A DNA stretch of 64,000 bases, taken from the NCBI RefSeq assembly GCF_947179515.1, contig NC_067482.1:75417811-75481810 (forward strand), in the 5' to 3' direction. Below are positions 13,432-26,639 of this stretch, piece after piece; position 1 is the stretch's first letter, and the number at the start of each line of letters is the position of its first letter. Below the pieces are notes generated by a model that ran no database searches, was not told where the DNA came from, and saw nothing but the letters and a program-made list of their open reading frames with translations. The DNA comes from Apodemus sylvaticus (taxonomy: Eukaryota > Chordata > Mammalia > Rodentia > Muridae). The translations under genes were made by a program, and so were the position numbers.

Positions 13432-13647
13432 ATATTTTTAAAAATTTAATCATCACTAATTACACATATGTGAGTGTGTATGAACATGTGTGAGTGTGTA
13501 TGTGTATGTAGGTTTGGGGGTGCTACGGCACACATGTGGAAACCAAAGGATAACTTTCAGGCATCCGCTGTGGGTTCTGGGGATCAGCCAGGTTTCAGGC
13601 TTCTGTGGCACGTGCTTTACTCACTGAGCCTACTGACTAGCCCAGAG
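13432..13647 (-). repeat. B3-class SINE, minus strand
   Basis: The plus strand reads a reversed tail with tgtgagtgtgtatgt, then gcacacatgtggaaaccaaa and ttactcactgagcctactga, the reversed tRNA-like head. Between this and 14028 I saw nothing assignable; the frame at 13720-13986 is unexplained but ordinary. Confidence 0.75.
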
Positions 13648-14027
13648 CAGTAACAGCAGGAGGAGGGGAGAGCATAAAGATTTGGGAGGTAGAGGGGCTT
13701 CTCAGTTGCTACACACATTATGCTTGTGAGAAGGTGGTGGATAAACCCCTGCACAACTGGCCTCTCCTACCGTTTCCTGCACACAATGGTTTCTAGAGTT
13801 TTGTACCCAGCCCAACTGTTCATTGAGCGTGAGGTTAGGGTGCGGACATGGTCAGATTACAGTTGCCTCACCTCCCCCAACCTTTACTGGGGTCAGATGA
13901 GCTCCATCAAAACAGGAGAGTCACCAAGACCAAGGAAAATGCAGAGCACACTGTGTCCACGAGGATTCAGGCAACGGACAGAGTGAAATCGGCATTAAAC
14001 ACACACATATAGCTGATACTGCAGGGG

Positions 14028-14118
14028 GAGGCTGGAGTCTAGCTCACTGGGAGAGCACTTGCCAAGCATGCGCAAGGCCCTAGGCTCATTCCCCAGTACC
14101 AGCACTGTAAAATAAGTT
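14028..14118 (+). repeat. ID/B4-type SINE fragment
   Basis: Tagctcactgggagagcact, then tgccaagcatgcgcaaggcc and ctcattccccagtaccagca, is a typical rodent ID-family head with recognisable A- and B-box relics. Confidence 0.85.
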
Positions 14119-14487
14119 TAAGTATTAAATTCATTCATAATTAAGTAAAAGTAAAAATCGTCATGGAATTAAAAAACTTAAGAAAGGAGAATAAGCCACA
14201 GTGCATTGTGCTCTGCCGCAGATGACAGGGTCAGCTTGTCCTCACGTGTGGGGTAAGGTAGTTAGGAGCTTGTGTGGAAGGACGGGATGCCATGGTCTCC
14301 ATCCAGGAAGTCACTGACATGCTAAGCCATAAACCTGATGAACAGCTATGCAAGGATGCTATCGGGAATATGGAAGTAAATTCCCAAATAACTCAATTTT
14401 AAAGGGGAGAGTTGTGGGTGGATGGGGGGCAGTCTGGCCAGTGGATCGTGTAACTCCTTAGATTGAAGAGATGACATGCAAAAAAAT

Positions 14488-14692
14488 CAGGGCTCAGGCA
14501 GAGGGATGGCTCAACAGTGTCAAGCACCTGCTGCTCTTGCAGAGGACCCAGCTTTGATCCCCATCACCCACATGGTGGCTTACAACCGTCCAAGGAGATC
14601 CAGTGCCCGTAACTGGCTTCCTTGGGCACCGGGCACTCATATGGGATACACATATGTAGTTAAGACACTTCTATATATATAATCAATTTAAA
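14488..14692 (+). repeat. B2 SINE
   Basis: Cagagggatggctcaacagt, then ctgctgctcttgcagaggac and cccacatggtggcttacaac follow the B2 consensus with moderate divergence and an A/T-rich tail. Confidence 0.85.
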
Positions 14693-17026
14693 AATTTGAA
14701 AGACAAAAGAATTGGGATTCAGAACGGGTACACAGTGAGTAGGAGTTTTTTAAAAAGCTAAAAGAAAACGTGTGTGTGTTGGGAGGCATGGGGTAATGCC
14801 AGAGCCAAGGGAGAGGCTTGGGATGTTTAGGGGTGGTAGCCCTGGGTAAGGGATTAGGACCTTTCTCTACACAGGGTCCATGACCCGGTTCCGGCTTTTT
14901 GGCCTGGCCTTCCCTGATGGATCCTAAGGGAGCCCCCAGGATGGGGCCATGTGTTTCTTTTGCACACAGGCTTGCACAGCTGCACTGGCTGGATATACTG
15001 GCCATCCAGCCTTCTGCAGAGGACTTGGTCCTGCCTTCAACCAGATGTGAAGCCAGCACTGATGCTTTTCTGCTTGAAGCCTACAGGAATGAGAGCCAAG
15101 ACCGGAGAGTAGTCTGAGAGCAAGATAACATTCTGGTCCCCCTGTCCCTGGTGGGAACAAACATCCCCGGGTGTGGGGGAGGGGCAGAGGCCTGTCTCAG
15201 CCCATCTTCATTTGGCTTCATATTTCTGGCAGATTCCCCAGTTCCGACAGCAGCTGGCGGCTTGGCTTTCTCCTTCAGTCCCAGGCAGATGCAGTTGCTT
15301 GTTAAGCCCACGTGTGCCCTGAACACCCCCCCCATGCAAGCACAGCCCTGCTCCCTGACACCCTGGTGGTCTTAGGAGATGACCCCTCCCTCCCACACAT
15401 GCAGAGCTTTCTGACAGGCAGCAGGCTCAAGCCCTGAATGGTAACTATTGCTGCAGTCGCTCAAAAGACACAAAGATCCCCCTCTGAAGGAAGCAGAAAC
15501 TGAAGGAAGGGGGAACACAGCATGTAGGGGCATGGCAGGTAGGAAACACTGCATCACATATCTGTAGGGACAGACCCCAGACCTGACTGTGAACTCACTT
15601 TTAGCAGATTTGGGGAATCTCAGGGCTTCTGTAGTTGGTCCTATTCTTCAACCCGTTTGTGCGCCTACACTCAGCCAATCAGGGTCCAGGAACCCCCATA
15701 TAAATCTGGGCTTTGGAGCACAGGGCACAGAAGAATTCAACAGAGGAGGAACTGAGAGTTGCCAGGGATGACCCCCAGCCCCCTCCAGCACCCGAGGCTT
15801 CTGCTCAGGCTGAGGGGACTTGTGCCTGCCTCCACCTCTGTGACTACACATACTTGTGTTGTGGAGGGGAATTTGTTTCAGCCTCCAGACCTGGAGGTCA
15901 CCCACTGCAGGCTTGTTCTGCAATGGGCCTCTCTTGTTTGACACCCGAGCCCCACCCCCGCCCCCACCCTCAACCCCACTCCAAGACTCAGCTGTAACAC
16001 TTCTGAGAGGGAGCGTCCCACTGGTACCAAGAGTTCAAACAGAGTCTTCACTTAATCCTGCACGGCAATCTGTTTTGATTGGTTTGTCCCATTTAAGGTT
16101 CTTAATCCCAAATTGACAATAAAGCATCTCTCATTTGCACTGTTCTCTGTCTGCCCAATCCTTTCTTGGAAGAGGATAGGGAAAAAACTAAACTGGAGAC
16201 AGACTTGATCTCCATTAGACTGCCTTGGTGGCAGAAGGGTCAGGGACACAGTTCATAAATCCTTGGGCCTGTGCTGGGTGTTTCTTGGACCACCCTTGCA
16301 TTCCAGGGTAGAGACCAAGGTCTGGCAGCTTTGTGCCACCTGAGAGCTTGTTGGAAAGGAGTGTCTCAGGCTGAACCACCAGATATACCAGGTTAGACCC
16401 TGCACTGGAACCAATGCGTGGGGATACCTTCAAAGGGCTTGGTGATAGCCTCCCATGTGCCAGAAGTCAAGTGACAGCTGCAACCAGGCCTGGAGTGGGT
16501 GTGAGCCAGCGCCTCCATGCCTCAGTTTCCTCCCCTGTAAAGGAAGCTCTTCAGGAAGGAAGTGCAGTTCACACACCATTCACCTTTGGGCCAGGCAGAC
16601 TGAGCCCCATGGGGCTAGGCTTGGCAGGCAAGGGCCACCATCTTAAGGCTATGAGATTCAGGAGCCAGGTCATCTATCTGACTCCAGGCAGCTGGAGTAT
16701 GACCCAGATCAGGTGGATCTCTGTCCTCTCTGAATGTCTGGTGGCAGTGAAGAAGTCCCTAAGTAAGGATAAGTCCCCCTCAGTGGAGCTCACAGCAGAG
16801 CCTGGGCAGGACTATGTGCTCAAGACTCTTGTTAAATTGACTATTACAGAAAAAGTATGCAGACCAAAGTCAACTTGAGAGAAAGATGGAGGCATAGGGA
16901 CTGTGGGGACGCTCAAGGGAACCTCCTTAGAGGACGAGGGCCCTGGGCTGGAATCACCTGGAGAAGGGGTAGGGAGAGAGGAGTCTGGATGAGGGGAGAG
17001 GAAACAGATGGTTCCCATCTTGAATG
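14693..17026. other. Intergenic, no supported gene
   Basis: Short overlapping frames occur on both strands (longest about 150 codons at 16414-16878, plus) with no recognisable domain. An AATAAA with flanking sequence occurs near 16120 but has no matching gene body. Unique-looking sequence otherwise. Confidence 0.4.
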
Positions 17027-17236
17027 TTGCGCTGGATGGTTTTATGTCAACTTGACACAAGCTAAAGTCATCTGAGAGGAAGGAACCTTGATTAAGAAAA
17101 CGTCTCTGTAAGATTGGACTGCAGATAAGCCTGTAAGGCATTTTCTTAATTAGTGATTGATAGGGACGGGCTCAGCCACTTATGGGTGATGCCATCCCTG
17201 GGTTGGTGGTCCTGGGTTCTATAAGAAGGGCTGAGC
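17027..17236 (+). mobile_element. Older rodent interspersed repeat, left part, interrupted by L1
   Basis: Gttttatgtcaacttgacac, then ttaattagtgattgataggg and ggtggtcctgggttctataa is a frequent mouse repeat. It stops at 17236 and resumes after the L1 at about 17734. The family name is not certain. Confidence 0.75.
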
Positions 17237-17733
17237 TATGCTGACAGGAGCCTGATATGGCTGTCTCTTGAGAGGCTCTGCCAGAGCCTGACAAATACAG
17301 AGGTGGATGCCTGCAGCCAACCAGTGCACTGAGCATGGGGTCCCCAATGGAGGAGTTAGAGAAAGGTCTGAAGGAGCTGAAGGGGTTTGCAGTCCCATAG
17401 GAAAAACAACAATATCAACCAATCAGACCCCCCAGAGCTCCCAGAGACTAAGCCACCAACTAAGGCATACACATGGCTCCAGCTCCATGGCGCAGAGGAT
17501 AACCTTGTCAGGCATCAATGGGAGGAGAGGTTCTTGGTCCTATGAAGATTCAATAGATGCCCCAGGGTAGGGGAATTGAGGGCGGGGAGGCAGGAGTGGG
17601 TAGGTGGGTGGAGGAACACCCTCATAGAAGCAGGGGTATGGGATAGGGGGTTTCTGGGAGGGGGAGAACTGAGAAAGGGGATAACATTTGAAATGTAAAT
17701 AAAGAAAATATCCAATACAAGAAAAAGAAAAAA
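17237..17733 (+). mobile_element. 5'-truncated L1Md retrotransposon (3' UTR only)
   Basis: The segment holds the mouse L1 3' UTR: the ctctgccagagcctgacaaa region, the G-rich polypurine stretch at about 17575-17675 and the end aaatgtaaataaagaaaata followed by an A-rich tail. No ORF1 or ORF2 sequence is present. It is flanked by a 14-bp duplication, AAGAAGGGCTGAGC at 17223-17236 and AAGAAAGGTTGAGC at 17734-17747 (two mismatches). Confidence 0.92.
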
Positions 17734-17885
17734 AAGAAAGGTTGAGCAAGGTACAGAGAGCAGGCCAGTAAGCAGCACTCCTTTATGGTCTCTGCATCAG
17801 CTCCTGCCTCCAGAATCCTGTCCTGTCTGAGCTCCTGACCCAGCTTCCTTTGATAGTGAATAGTTCTGTGGCAGCAGAGAGATGC
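17734..17885 (+). mobile_element. Older rodent interspersed repeat, right part after the L1
   Basis: Gagcaggccagtaagcagca, then tctgcatcagctcctgcctc and gacccagcttcctttgatag continues the repeat broken at 17236, confirming that the L1 landed inside it. Confidence 0.75.
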
Positions 17886-20029
17886 TGAGGGCAGAGCCTG
17901 ATGCCCACTTCTGGCTGGTGGACACGGTACACACCAGGCCTTCCCAGACTGACACACCGGGATGCTTTAGTGAGTCACCAACTGTAACACTGTTACCCTT
18001 TAAGACACAGCAGGGGGTAGGGGTGCTGACAAGAAGCAAAACCAAGACTTGCACTTGGGCAGGGTGGGGTGGGAAGGTGCAGCCCGAGGTCTACAGGCAG
18101 ATATCTGGAGGCATCCCAGAGGCCTCAGGGCAGGAAAGACTAGAAGAAGGGTCTCAGTCCATCATCTGGGACCCTGGTGTGAGAAGTCACCTATTCCTGA
18201 GTTGAAGGACCTGAAAGGTACTCCCAGATGCCTGAAGGATCCCCCACAGGAATGGGAGCTCCCTGGGCGTGGACTCAGCTAAACACTGCCACTGTCCCTT
18301 CAATTGCTCCGGAACTGGGTGCCTCTTTTCTTCTGTGGTCCCAATGAGAGACAGACCTTCCAAAGATGGCTCTAAGCCAACATGCAGGTCGGTGGACGGC
18401 CCCGCTGGCTGCGTCAGCTACCTTGTCCTGAATCCCTGTCTTTACCCACTCACTGGATTTTATCTTAAATCTCACTGCTGCCCCCTGGGCTGAAGCCTCC
18501 ATGAGAACAGGACTGTTCTTCAGCCTGACTTGTGGCACTGATATTAGGCCAGACTGGGCACGGACGGGCCTAAAGAATGTGTGAGTTTTAGTCAGAATTC
18601 TCCCTGGGAATGGAACCCACAGAAGAGATACACATCACAGGCGGGTGTTGGATTGCAAACATGAGGTGGGCTGGGTAGCCTAAAAATGGCTGCACAGTGC
18701 CTCCAGTGTTTTCTCAGTCCAGGCTGCACACCTCAGTTGTCCAAACCAGGTGCCGAAAGCCTAGAAGATTCCTAGAGAACTGCTTGTTGGTGCACAGTGG
18801 AAAGCCAAACAGCCAAAATAATTGGGCTTTGGTGTCAGCAAAGGATACAGCAGCAGTAGCAACAGGGCGGATAAACACTCCAGTGAGGTTAAAAAAAAAA
18901 GTCAGTGCAAAGAGTAGAAGTTTTGCCATGGCCACCTGGTGCCACCCTCATCTGAGGGGTATGTCTTCCAATTTCAAATAACTTAATCAAGAAAATCCCT
19001 CCAAGGTGGGCCCTAAGGTTTGTCTCATGGAAGATTCTAGATCTTATTAGGTCAGCAATCAATATTAACCATCATGGTGTGTGTGTGTAGTGATGCTAAT
19101 TGGTAATGGACGTTCAAGTTGACAGATCTGGGAGGGTCTTGAGCTGGTGGCCACATAGAGAACGTCAGAGCAAGGGCAGATACCTCAGGGGCCCTCTGAC
19201 CAGAACATAGGGAGGCTCCTCTACTAAGTGTCTCTGGAGGGCTCCCTGGAGGAAGAGGACAGGATCTGGCAACTCATTAGTAAGCCTCAAGAACCACAAC
19301 AGACTCTGGTTAAAGAGACATGGAAGAGATGTGGTCCAGGCACATCGACAACAACAACTGTCTGAGGTAGGAAAATGGACCTCCCCAGAGGCAGAGGTGG
19401 TGGAGGAGGGAGGCTGGGAGTGGAGGTTGGCCAGAGAACGGCCAAGGATGGGGAGGAAGTGGGCAAACAGAGGAAGCAGCCTGGTAGAAGAAAGGAACAC
19501 CCTGTGCAGAGGTTCTGAACAGGCCCGGCTGCCGCTCTGTCTGGGAAGGACCTGATGGGATTCAGGGCAGACTTGGCCTGACCCTTTGCACAGTGAAGTC
19601 AAGCCAAGGGGAGGCAGGGCTCTGGCTGAGGTGTCCCAGAGCAGCTATTGGCAAGGGTGTGAGGGGTGGGGCAACTGGAGGCGTCTAAGTCCTGGCCCCT
19701 TGTTTTGGTCTGGTGTGGTGTGTGTGTGTGTGTGTGTGTGTGTGTAGTGTTCACCCACATATGTGTATTAAGGAAAAACAGCTGGGAGGCTGAGAGAAGG
19801 GATGCTTCAAGAAACTTCCAGTATCACAGTCCAACTCACAAACTTGGGATGGGGCCTCTAAATACCTCCATGAGCAGAGCCAAGCCCAGGACTCTACACA
19901 GGCTGGTTCAAACAGGCCTCACACAGAACCTAACCTGCACCATGCCAGTGACCTTTACAGACTCAGGCAACCCAGGAAGCCTTGATCTCTGCAGGTACCA
20001 CACCCCCAGGCTAGCTACACAGGCCCTGA
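17886..20029. other. Intergenic, no supported gene
   Basis: It contains a (TG)13 run at 19719-19745. The 145-codon minus frame at 19165-19602 and the frame at 17882-18205 show no family I recognise. The (A)n at about 18891-18900 may be an old SINE tail. Confidence 0.4.
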
Positions 20030-20980
20030 AAGGCCTGGCTGCACTGTGTCCACAGACATGACATTAATTGGCAGACAGGATTCAATGACTAGGAAGACAG
20101 AGATGACAACTGAACAGAACCTATATACTAAGCAACACTAAGCAAGGACACATAGCTGTGCAGGTGCCCCAGGTGTGCTGGATCCACAAACGCAGCTGAC
20201 TAGGCAGGAAGCTCTAGCCGGAAGCTGGACTGGAAGGTACACTAAGGCACACCAGCCTTACAGACAGAGCCACACTAGTCAATCTTACTGGGTCTGTAGG
20301 CCCTGCCTTACTAAGCACACAGACTTGGCCATACTGGCCCAGCAGATCCAGCCATACTGTACCTGAAGAGCCGGCCCTCACTGTACTAAGCAGGAAGACC
20401 TAGTAGTACTGGAGAGGCAGACCTAGCCATACTTGGCAGGCAAACAGCCTTGCTGGACCAGCACACCTAGCCCTATCAGACAGGCAAACCCAAAGGTACT
20501 GGAGAGTAGACCAGGTCATACAATGCAACTAGACATAGCTATCTATATAAGGTCCACAGATAGATCAAGGGGCTACTAGGTAGGCAGACTTTGATGTAAT
20601 GGACCCTCAGATCTTACCATCCTAGGCTTGCAGACCTGGTTGTGTTGGACAGGTAAACACAGATGTGCCAGGGTGGCTGACCTACCTGTACATGGCCTGT
20701 AGACTCAACTATATGAAGTAGAAAGATCTGTCCATACTAGGAGGCACATGTAGTTGCACTGAGCCCAAAATTCAGCCCAGAAACAAGACAGGAAGATTGA
20801 ATGGCTGTATTGGGGAGGAAGACCCAGCAATAGCTGGCCTGCAGACCCAGCTGTACTTGGCCCATAGGCCTGGTCATACTGTGGAGGCAGATCAGGCCTT
20901 AATGAATCCTCACCCAGAGTTATATGGGACAGGCAGACCTGGCTGTACTGGGTCCACAGACCCAACTGTCCCCACTAGGA
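20030..20980. repeat. Highly diverged ~23-bp tandem array (decayed minisatellite)
   Basis: A unit resembling AGACCTAGCCATACTGGNCAGGC recurs at about 20321, 20344, 20367, 20396, 20419, 20443, 20463, 20487, 20508 and 20531, with spacings mostly 20-24, and again at 20820-20980 (cagacctggctgtactgggt, acagacccagctgtacttgg). Copies differ heavily and have small indels, so the array is old. Array limits are approximate. Confidence 0.75.
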
Positions 20981-21321
20981 TTTCTGCCACCCTAAGCCTG
21001 TACCAAGAGTGAGGTCTGCCTCTCCAGCTCTTGAGTCCCTCCATGTACCTGTCCTGTCTCCACTTAGTTCCCACATGACAATTGCAGCAGCTACAGTCTG
21101 CTGAACTTATAGCATGGCCTTAACAGTATTTCTTGGGTCCTGTGACCAAGTCATGAGGCCCTATTACTCTCAGCCTCTAACTAAAACAAACCCTGAGACA
21201 GAGGTGGGTGGAGGAGGTTTATTCAAATCTGGTCTTGGGAGACAAGGGTTGAGAGTGTCTGTTTCATATTCCCTGCTTTCAGGGTGGAGGTAGCATGGAA
21301 TTTTATGCAGTAGTGTGTGGA

Positions 21322-21640
21322 AGACTACGGTGGTTTGAATAAACATGGCTCTTATAGGCTTATAGGGAGTGTGGCACTATTCGGAGGTTTGGCCTTGCTG
21401 GAGGAAGTGTGTCACTAGGGGTGGGCTTTAAGGTCTCAAATGTTCAAGCCAGGCCTAGTGACTCTTCCTTCTGCCCATGGATCAAGATGTAGAACTCTCA
21501 GCTCTATGCCTGCCTGCTGACACGCTTCCCACCATGATGATAATGGGATAAACCTCTGAAATCATAAGCCAGCCTCAAGTAAATGTTTTTCTTTATAGGA
21601 GTAGCTGTGATCCTGTCTCTTCAATATGCCCGACCTTGGA
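21322..21640 (+). mobile_element. Rodent interspersed repeat (same family at 46463-46740)
   Basis: Gtggtttgaataaacatggc, ttggccttgctggaggaagt, gtgtcactaggggtgggctt and accatgatgataatgggata form a common mouse repeat. The second copy lies in Acox3 intron 8. The family name is not certain. Confidence 0.65.
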
Positions 21641-24600
21641 GAAGCTCTTTGTAGTGCAAAGAAAAGGGTTGGCACAAGTCCCTGCCGTATCAAGAGCTTT
21701 TTTTTTTTTCTTTCTACAAGAATAGGAAAAGTTACCTGGGGAAAATCCTAGAGTAAGATGTCCACCGAGAGAAGCTTTTCTGTCTGGAGTGAACAGCTGC
21801 ACGGGATTGTTTGCCTCAACGCTGGCATTTAAAGTGAAGCATTTATTTTAAGATTTGAAAAATGAAGCCTTTTGCTGGAATAGCTGGAGCTAGGTGGCTG
21901 GTCCTGGAGCTGTGACTAAAAAGGCCTTATTTAGTAAATGGGGAAACTGGGTCACATTGGGGACAGGGGAGGTCACCTCACAGCCCCTCACCAAGGGAGT
22001 GACTAAAGAAGGGATGGCCCTTCTGGAGAAGGATGTGAGGATCACATTACGATGGACCTGTTGTTCCAGCCATGGCTTCCTCAATCCCTGCCCTGGATGC
22101 ACAGGACAGAAATGAGCTGAGTCCCTCTTTGGAAAGGCTTGGGTATGAAGCGGAAATCAGCCAGAGAAGCAGATGGCAAAAGATGAGGGCAAAGATGCCA
22201 CCCAATGGCTAATCAACAAGAGAAGATGCTCCCGTAGCCCATTCTCGGGGAATAGCAGCAGAAACACAGTGATGGTCTGAGCTGCATGGAGAGGGTGAAG
22301 GGGGCGCTGTGGGGGTGTGCTCAGGCTTTGTTGTAATCCTGGATGACACTTGGGCTACAGAGGTGATGGGAGGGAGCTGACTGGTGTGGAAAGGTTTTCT
22401 TGATGTATGGGACACTGAGGCCCGGCCAGCACCTGCAGGGAGCCCAAGTGCTAACTGACCTGATAGGCTTATACAGCATTGTAAGGGAAGTAGGCCCCAA
22501 AGAGAACTAGGCCTGACACTCACTAGCATAAGGAAAGACCAAAGGCCCTATGGGTACACAGTGAGATGGTACAGCCAGAGAACAAGAGTTCTGCCACCTG
22601 GTATCACATGACAGCCAAGGGGAAGGAGCAAGATTAGACCATACACTACATCCACGCAAGACAGGGTAGCAATGCCATCTGTGGAGACTGTCTCCCAGGG
22701 CCAAGCGCTGACTAGAGGGGCCAAGAGGACAGAGTCTTTCACTATGGGGTACACACTACTCTGGAGACTGTGAGCTGAGTGGCTCTGTGCATCTTCTGTG
22801 TAGGTGTTGTGCATTAAACAGTGAGAGAGGAGGCTGGGTGTAGAGGTCAGCTGAGGGGAAGGAGCTGGGTGGCAGGGGCTGAGGGAGGGGACACTAGAGC
22901 TTCAGCTCCTACAGCGCTCTCATGGGGTCACCCAGGGAGAGCGGCAAGCTGACCGAGGCTAGGGTCTGGCCAGGATCTGTGGAGAACACCAGCATTTGGA
23001 GCAAGGCAAGGGAGGAAACTCTCCTCGCAGTAGGGGGCCTGCAGCCATCTCTTCAGCGAGGCATGTCAGGAAGAAGGTGCAGAAATACAGACCAGACACA
23101 TCAGAGGCCAGCAGCTGGCAGGAGGCTGCTGGGTTCCTGCTGTGAACAAAGGACCCTTGTTCCCAGTGTCGAGCTTGGTGTCACAGCTTGGTGAGCAGTG
23201 CAGTCTTGGGCCAACCGGACAAGCTGGGATGCTGCCTGGGTGGGGATGTGTGACATTACCTATGAAAGTGTGGCCATTACTGCCATCACTGTGACTGCAG
23301 AGAGATGCTGAGTGCCAGTGAGACAGCCAGGGCTCCTGGGTGTCAGTCAGCCAGGGGGGTCGTGTTACCCATGAGCAGGGGGTTGGGTACTGAAGAGAGA
23401 AGGCTCACAGATTTGCAGAAGGAGCCAGGTGACTATTCAGAAAAAGCACCAGCAGAGACAAGGACACACCAAAGAGTAACAAGCCGGCCATGTGAGGCCA
23501 CTCAAGGGTGTGACATTCTGGGGGCTTCTGTCTTTGACCTGAATAAGGAGAATTTGGTTACCAGGGGGCATGACTTGGGTGGGTCCTCTGCTTTGATACA
23601 AAGATTGGGTCATATATTCCTTTTTCCCACTGTTTATACTCCTTCTTATAATACATCTGATCTTAATCATGGGTATGTCCAATTATGCATGGGCATATAA
23701 TGATAAACAAGCAATTCTCCCTAAAAGTTCACTTGAAGGTGGTTTGCCTTACTACACATGTATCTTAAACCAGTTTGGACTGGATGGGCATTTCCTTTTT
23801 ATGTGCAGATACATTGAAAATGTTGGATAAAATTTCCCTACTTATGGTTGTTAGGGGCAGAGATATTTATCTCACTGTACACACCTGGGGTCTGAGGTTC
23901 TAGGTGCAGTATATGGAGGAGGGGGTGTGTGCAGTGTGTGCAGGGGATGGAGCTAACCTGTGATATTAGAAGAGGTGGGTGCATAGCCCAAACCAAGTGG
24001 AGTTCCAGGCTGCTAAGGTATTCCTAGACTTACCTGTCCATCTCTGTTGTGGCAAAGAGCCTCAGGCTGGGAACAAAAACTTCATGAATTATTAGCTCAC
24101 AGCCTGGAGACCAGAAGTCCAAGAGTCTTGGTAGCCCATGTAGGTGGGCTGGTTTCTGCTGAGGCCTCTCTCTTTAACTTGCAGAACTCTGTTTGTCCCA
24201 AACCTTCTCTTTTTATGAGGTCTCCAGTGGGGCTAGAAAGGGGTTTAATTTAGAGGCCTCATTCAGACTCAGCAAACCCTGTGGCCACACATGGCCTATG
24301 CTGGGAGCCCTAGTTTAGGACTTCTAATGCTGAGACACAACTCAGCCTCTCCAGCTCCCTCCCTCCATGGTCCCTGATCTGGTAAGGATGTGGTCCAGGG
24401 TCCCATAGTACTATGTACACAGAGGACCAAGGACTCTTGGGACCATTATCCTCCATCTTTCAGGACAGTCTGTCCATGCTGAACCACTTTCTGATTCAGG
24501 AGGAATTGATCTCCCCCCACCCCACCCCATGTCAGTCTCCTGCCTCAGATGAACGTTGCATGTTAGTCACTTGTTAGTGTGACAGACACAGGAGAGTCAT

Positions 24601-25509
24601 GAAGGGGGAAGGTTTCTCAGCTCAGGCTCTCCGAGGGTCCAGGACATGTTGGCTGTTTGTTGGTCCCATGGTAACAAAGAAACTCATGGAGGAAGAGCTT
24701 GGTATCAACCAGCTGCTCATCCTATGGTAGCCAGGAAGCAGATAGAGAGGAGAGGAAGGGGCCAGAGCCTGGATCCATCCTTCAAAACCATGCCTCAGTG
24801 ACCTTTCTTCCAACTGGGTCCCACCTCCTAGTTCTTCCCTTAGCTCCCATAAGGCTGTCAAATTATGATGTTGACAGACCCTTCAGAAGGGAGAGCAGTT
24901 GAGAGTCAACTGCTTGACAAAATCCCTCTGAACTTGGCTGTCAGGCAACCAATCCTCCAACACAGTAGCACAACTCACATTCTACCAGTAATACATGTCC
25001 CCAATGGCTAGCTAGCTAGCATCTCTTGGTGACAAGCGGTCAGGACACTGAGCAGAGGCTCCTGCAACTTTCCAGGATCCCCACCCCCAGTCTTCTCCAG
25101 TGCTATCACACTGCAGATTCTACAGAATGGAGATGCCTTCAAAGCCCTCTGGAAATGACATTGTTCATTTAATAGGTCTAGAAAGGAGCAGCAGCTTCTG
25201 GCTTCTCATTTCTTGCAATGGTTTTTAAAGAAGTTGAACTCCAACAATAACAGGATGAGAAACGCGTCTCGCCCTGGCTAAGCGTTCCACCGGGTCATAT
25301 CCAATTCCAACATCATTCTGAGGCTGTCTACACCTTCTGCCCACTGCAGGTCTGGCTCTATCCCTCTGCTCACCACTACCCACTCCACCCCATCAACCCC
25401 TGGTTGTGAGGTATAGCGCAGTTAGATCTACCCATGGGTAGAGATTACATACAGCCCTGTCCCTGCTACAAAAGAGCCAATTAGGAAGGGAAAAGGAAGG
25501 TATGGTCAA

Positions 25510-25512
<3 letters not shown>
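21641..25512. other. Intergenic, no supported gene
   Basis: A T run occurs at about 21699-21711. Many short frames on both strands show no recognisable domains. A short GCTA run lies near 25008-25020. I find no CpG cluster, splice-linked frames or structured RNA in this interval. Confidence 0.4.

Positions 25513-25600
<88 letters not shown>
25513..25600. repeat. Compound (CT)23(CA)21 microsatellite
   Basis: A pure CT run at 25513-25558 abuts a pure CA run at 25559-25600. One half can form triplex and the other Z-DNA; its length predicts high polymorphism. Confidence 0.97.
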
Positions 25601-25601
<1 letters not shown>

Positions 25602-25774
25602 CACCAGGGAGTGTTTGTTTGATGACAGCTCAGGTCTCCCATGTGGAGGGTGTATGCATCTCCCTGCACATCCCCTGCACATTCCATGATGAGGCAGTGT
25701 ACCGAAGACACAGTGTCAAAGTGGTCCGCCTTTCTCTCCGGCATCTGGATCTAACCACATCACCCCTCTACTAA

Positions 25775-26020
25775 TTACTTGTTCATTCCTTTGTGCATTC
25801 AATCACTTAATCATTCATTCATTTATTCAGCCATTCACTGCTCATCACCTAGCTACACTCTCACAAACCCATCATCAATCCATTCACCCATCCACCTATG
25901 TGCCTACTTGTCTACCTATCCATGCACCGTTGACTCCTCTGTCCATCCCATCCATCCACGCACTCACCCACCCACCCACCTACCCTTCCTCAGTCCATCC
26001 ATTCACTCACCCAGTCAGCT
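25775..26020. repeat. Diverged (CATT)n/(CCAT)n tetranucleotide tract
   Basis: About 245 bp of degenerate CATT, CATC and CCAC repeats, for example cattcattcatttattcag and catcccatccatccacgcac. The frame across it, rich in Ser, His and Pro, is a repeat artefact. Confidence 0.85.
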
Positions 26021-26639
26021 TTTCCTTAACTACATGCACTGCCCGCATGTGTAGTCTTTTGCTGGAGACAAATGACTGAGGCCCTGACCTCAATGAACTT
26101 CAACTCATAAGTGAGATCAACCCCAAAGCAACCAAAAGATGGACTCTTGTGTCCCATGTTGTTGAGGAAGCTGTGTCAACAATTGCTTTTGGTAAATGGG
26201 TCACAGGCAGGCGGAGGATGTGATAGGCTGCCATGGATCTGGTGTCAGGTAGATGGCCACTGTCCCTGGCAAGAAGTCTGCAGCCACCCAAAGCTGCTGA
26301 GTCAGGAGCAGACAGATGGAGACGTGTGTGAAGAGTAGGGAGGGCAGGTGCCAGGCCCCCAGGTGCGACCCTGGACTCTAATAGCTGTTCCCTAAAGGTC
26401 AGCATAGAAGGGACCAGGGCTACTGCTCAGGGCAGGCTCGGGACAACATAGCCTTCTTAGTGGGAACCACACAGAACATATCCAGTGGTTATTCTGGTCC
26501 TAGAAGAGCCCTGTGTGGTAGACACAGGGGAAGCTGAGGACAGAGCTGTGTATACCAAGCAAGAAAAGAAACAGCACAGGGTAGGGCCATATGTCTCCCT
26601 GTAATGATCTCCATTAGATCCAGGGACAGGCCCTCCCTA

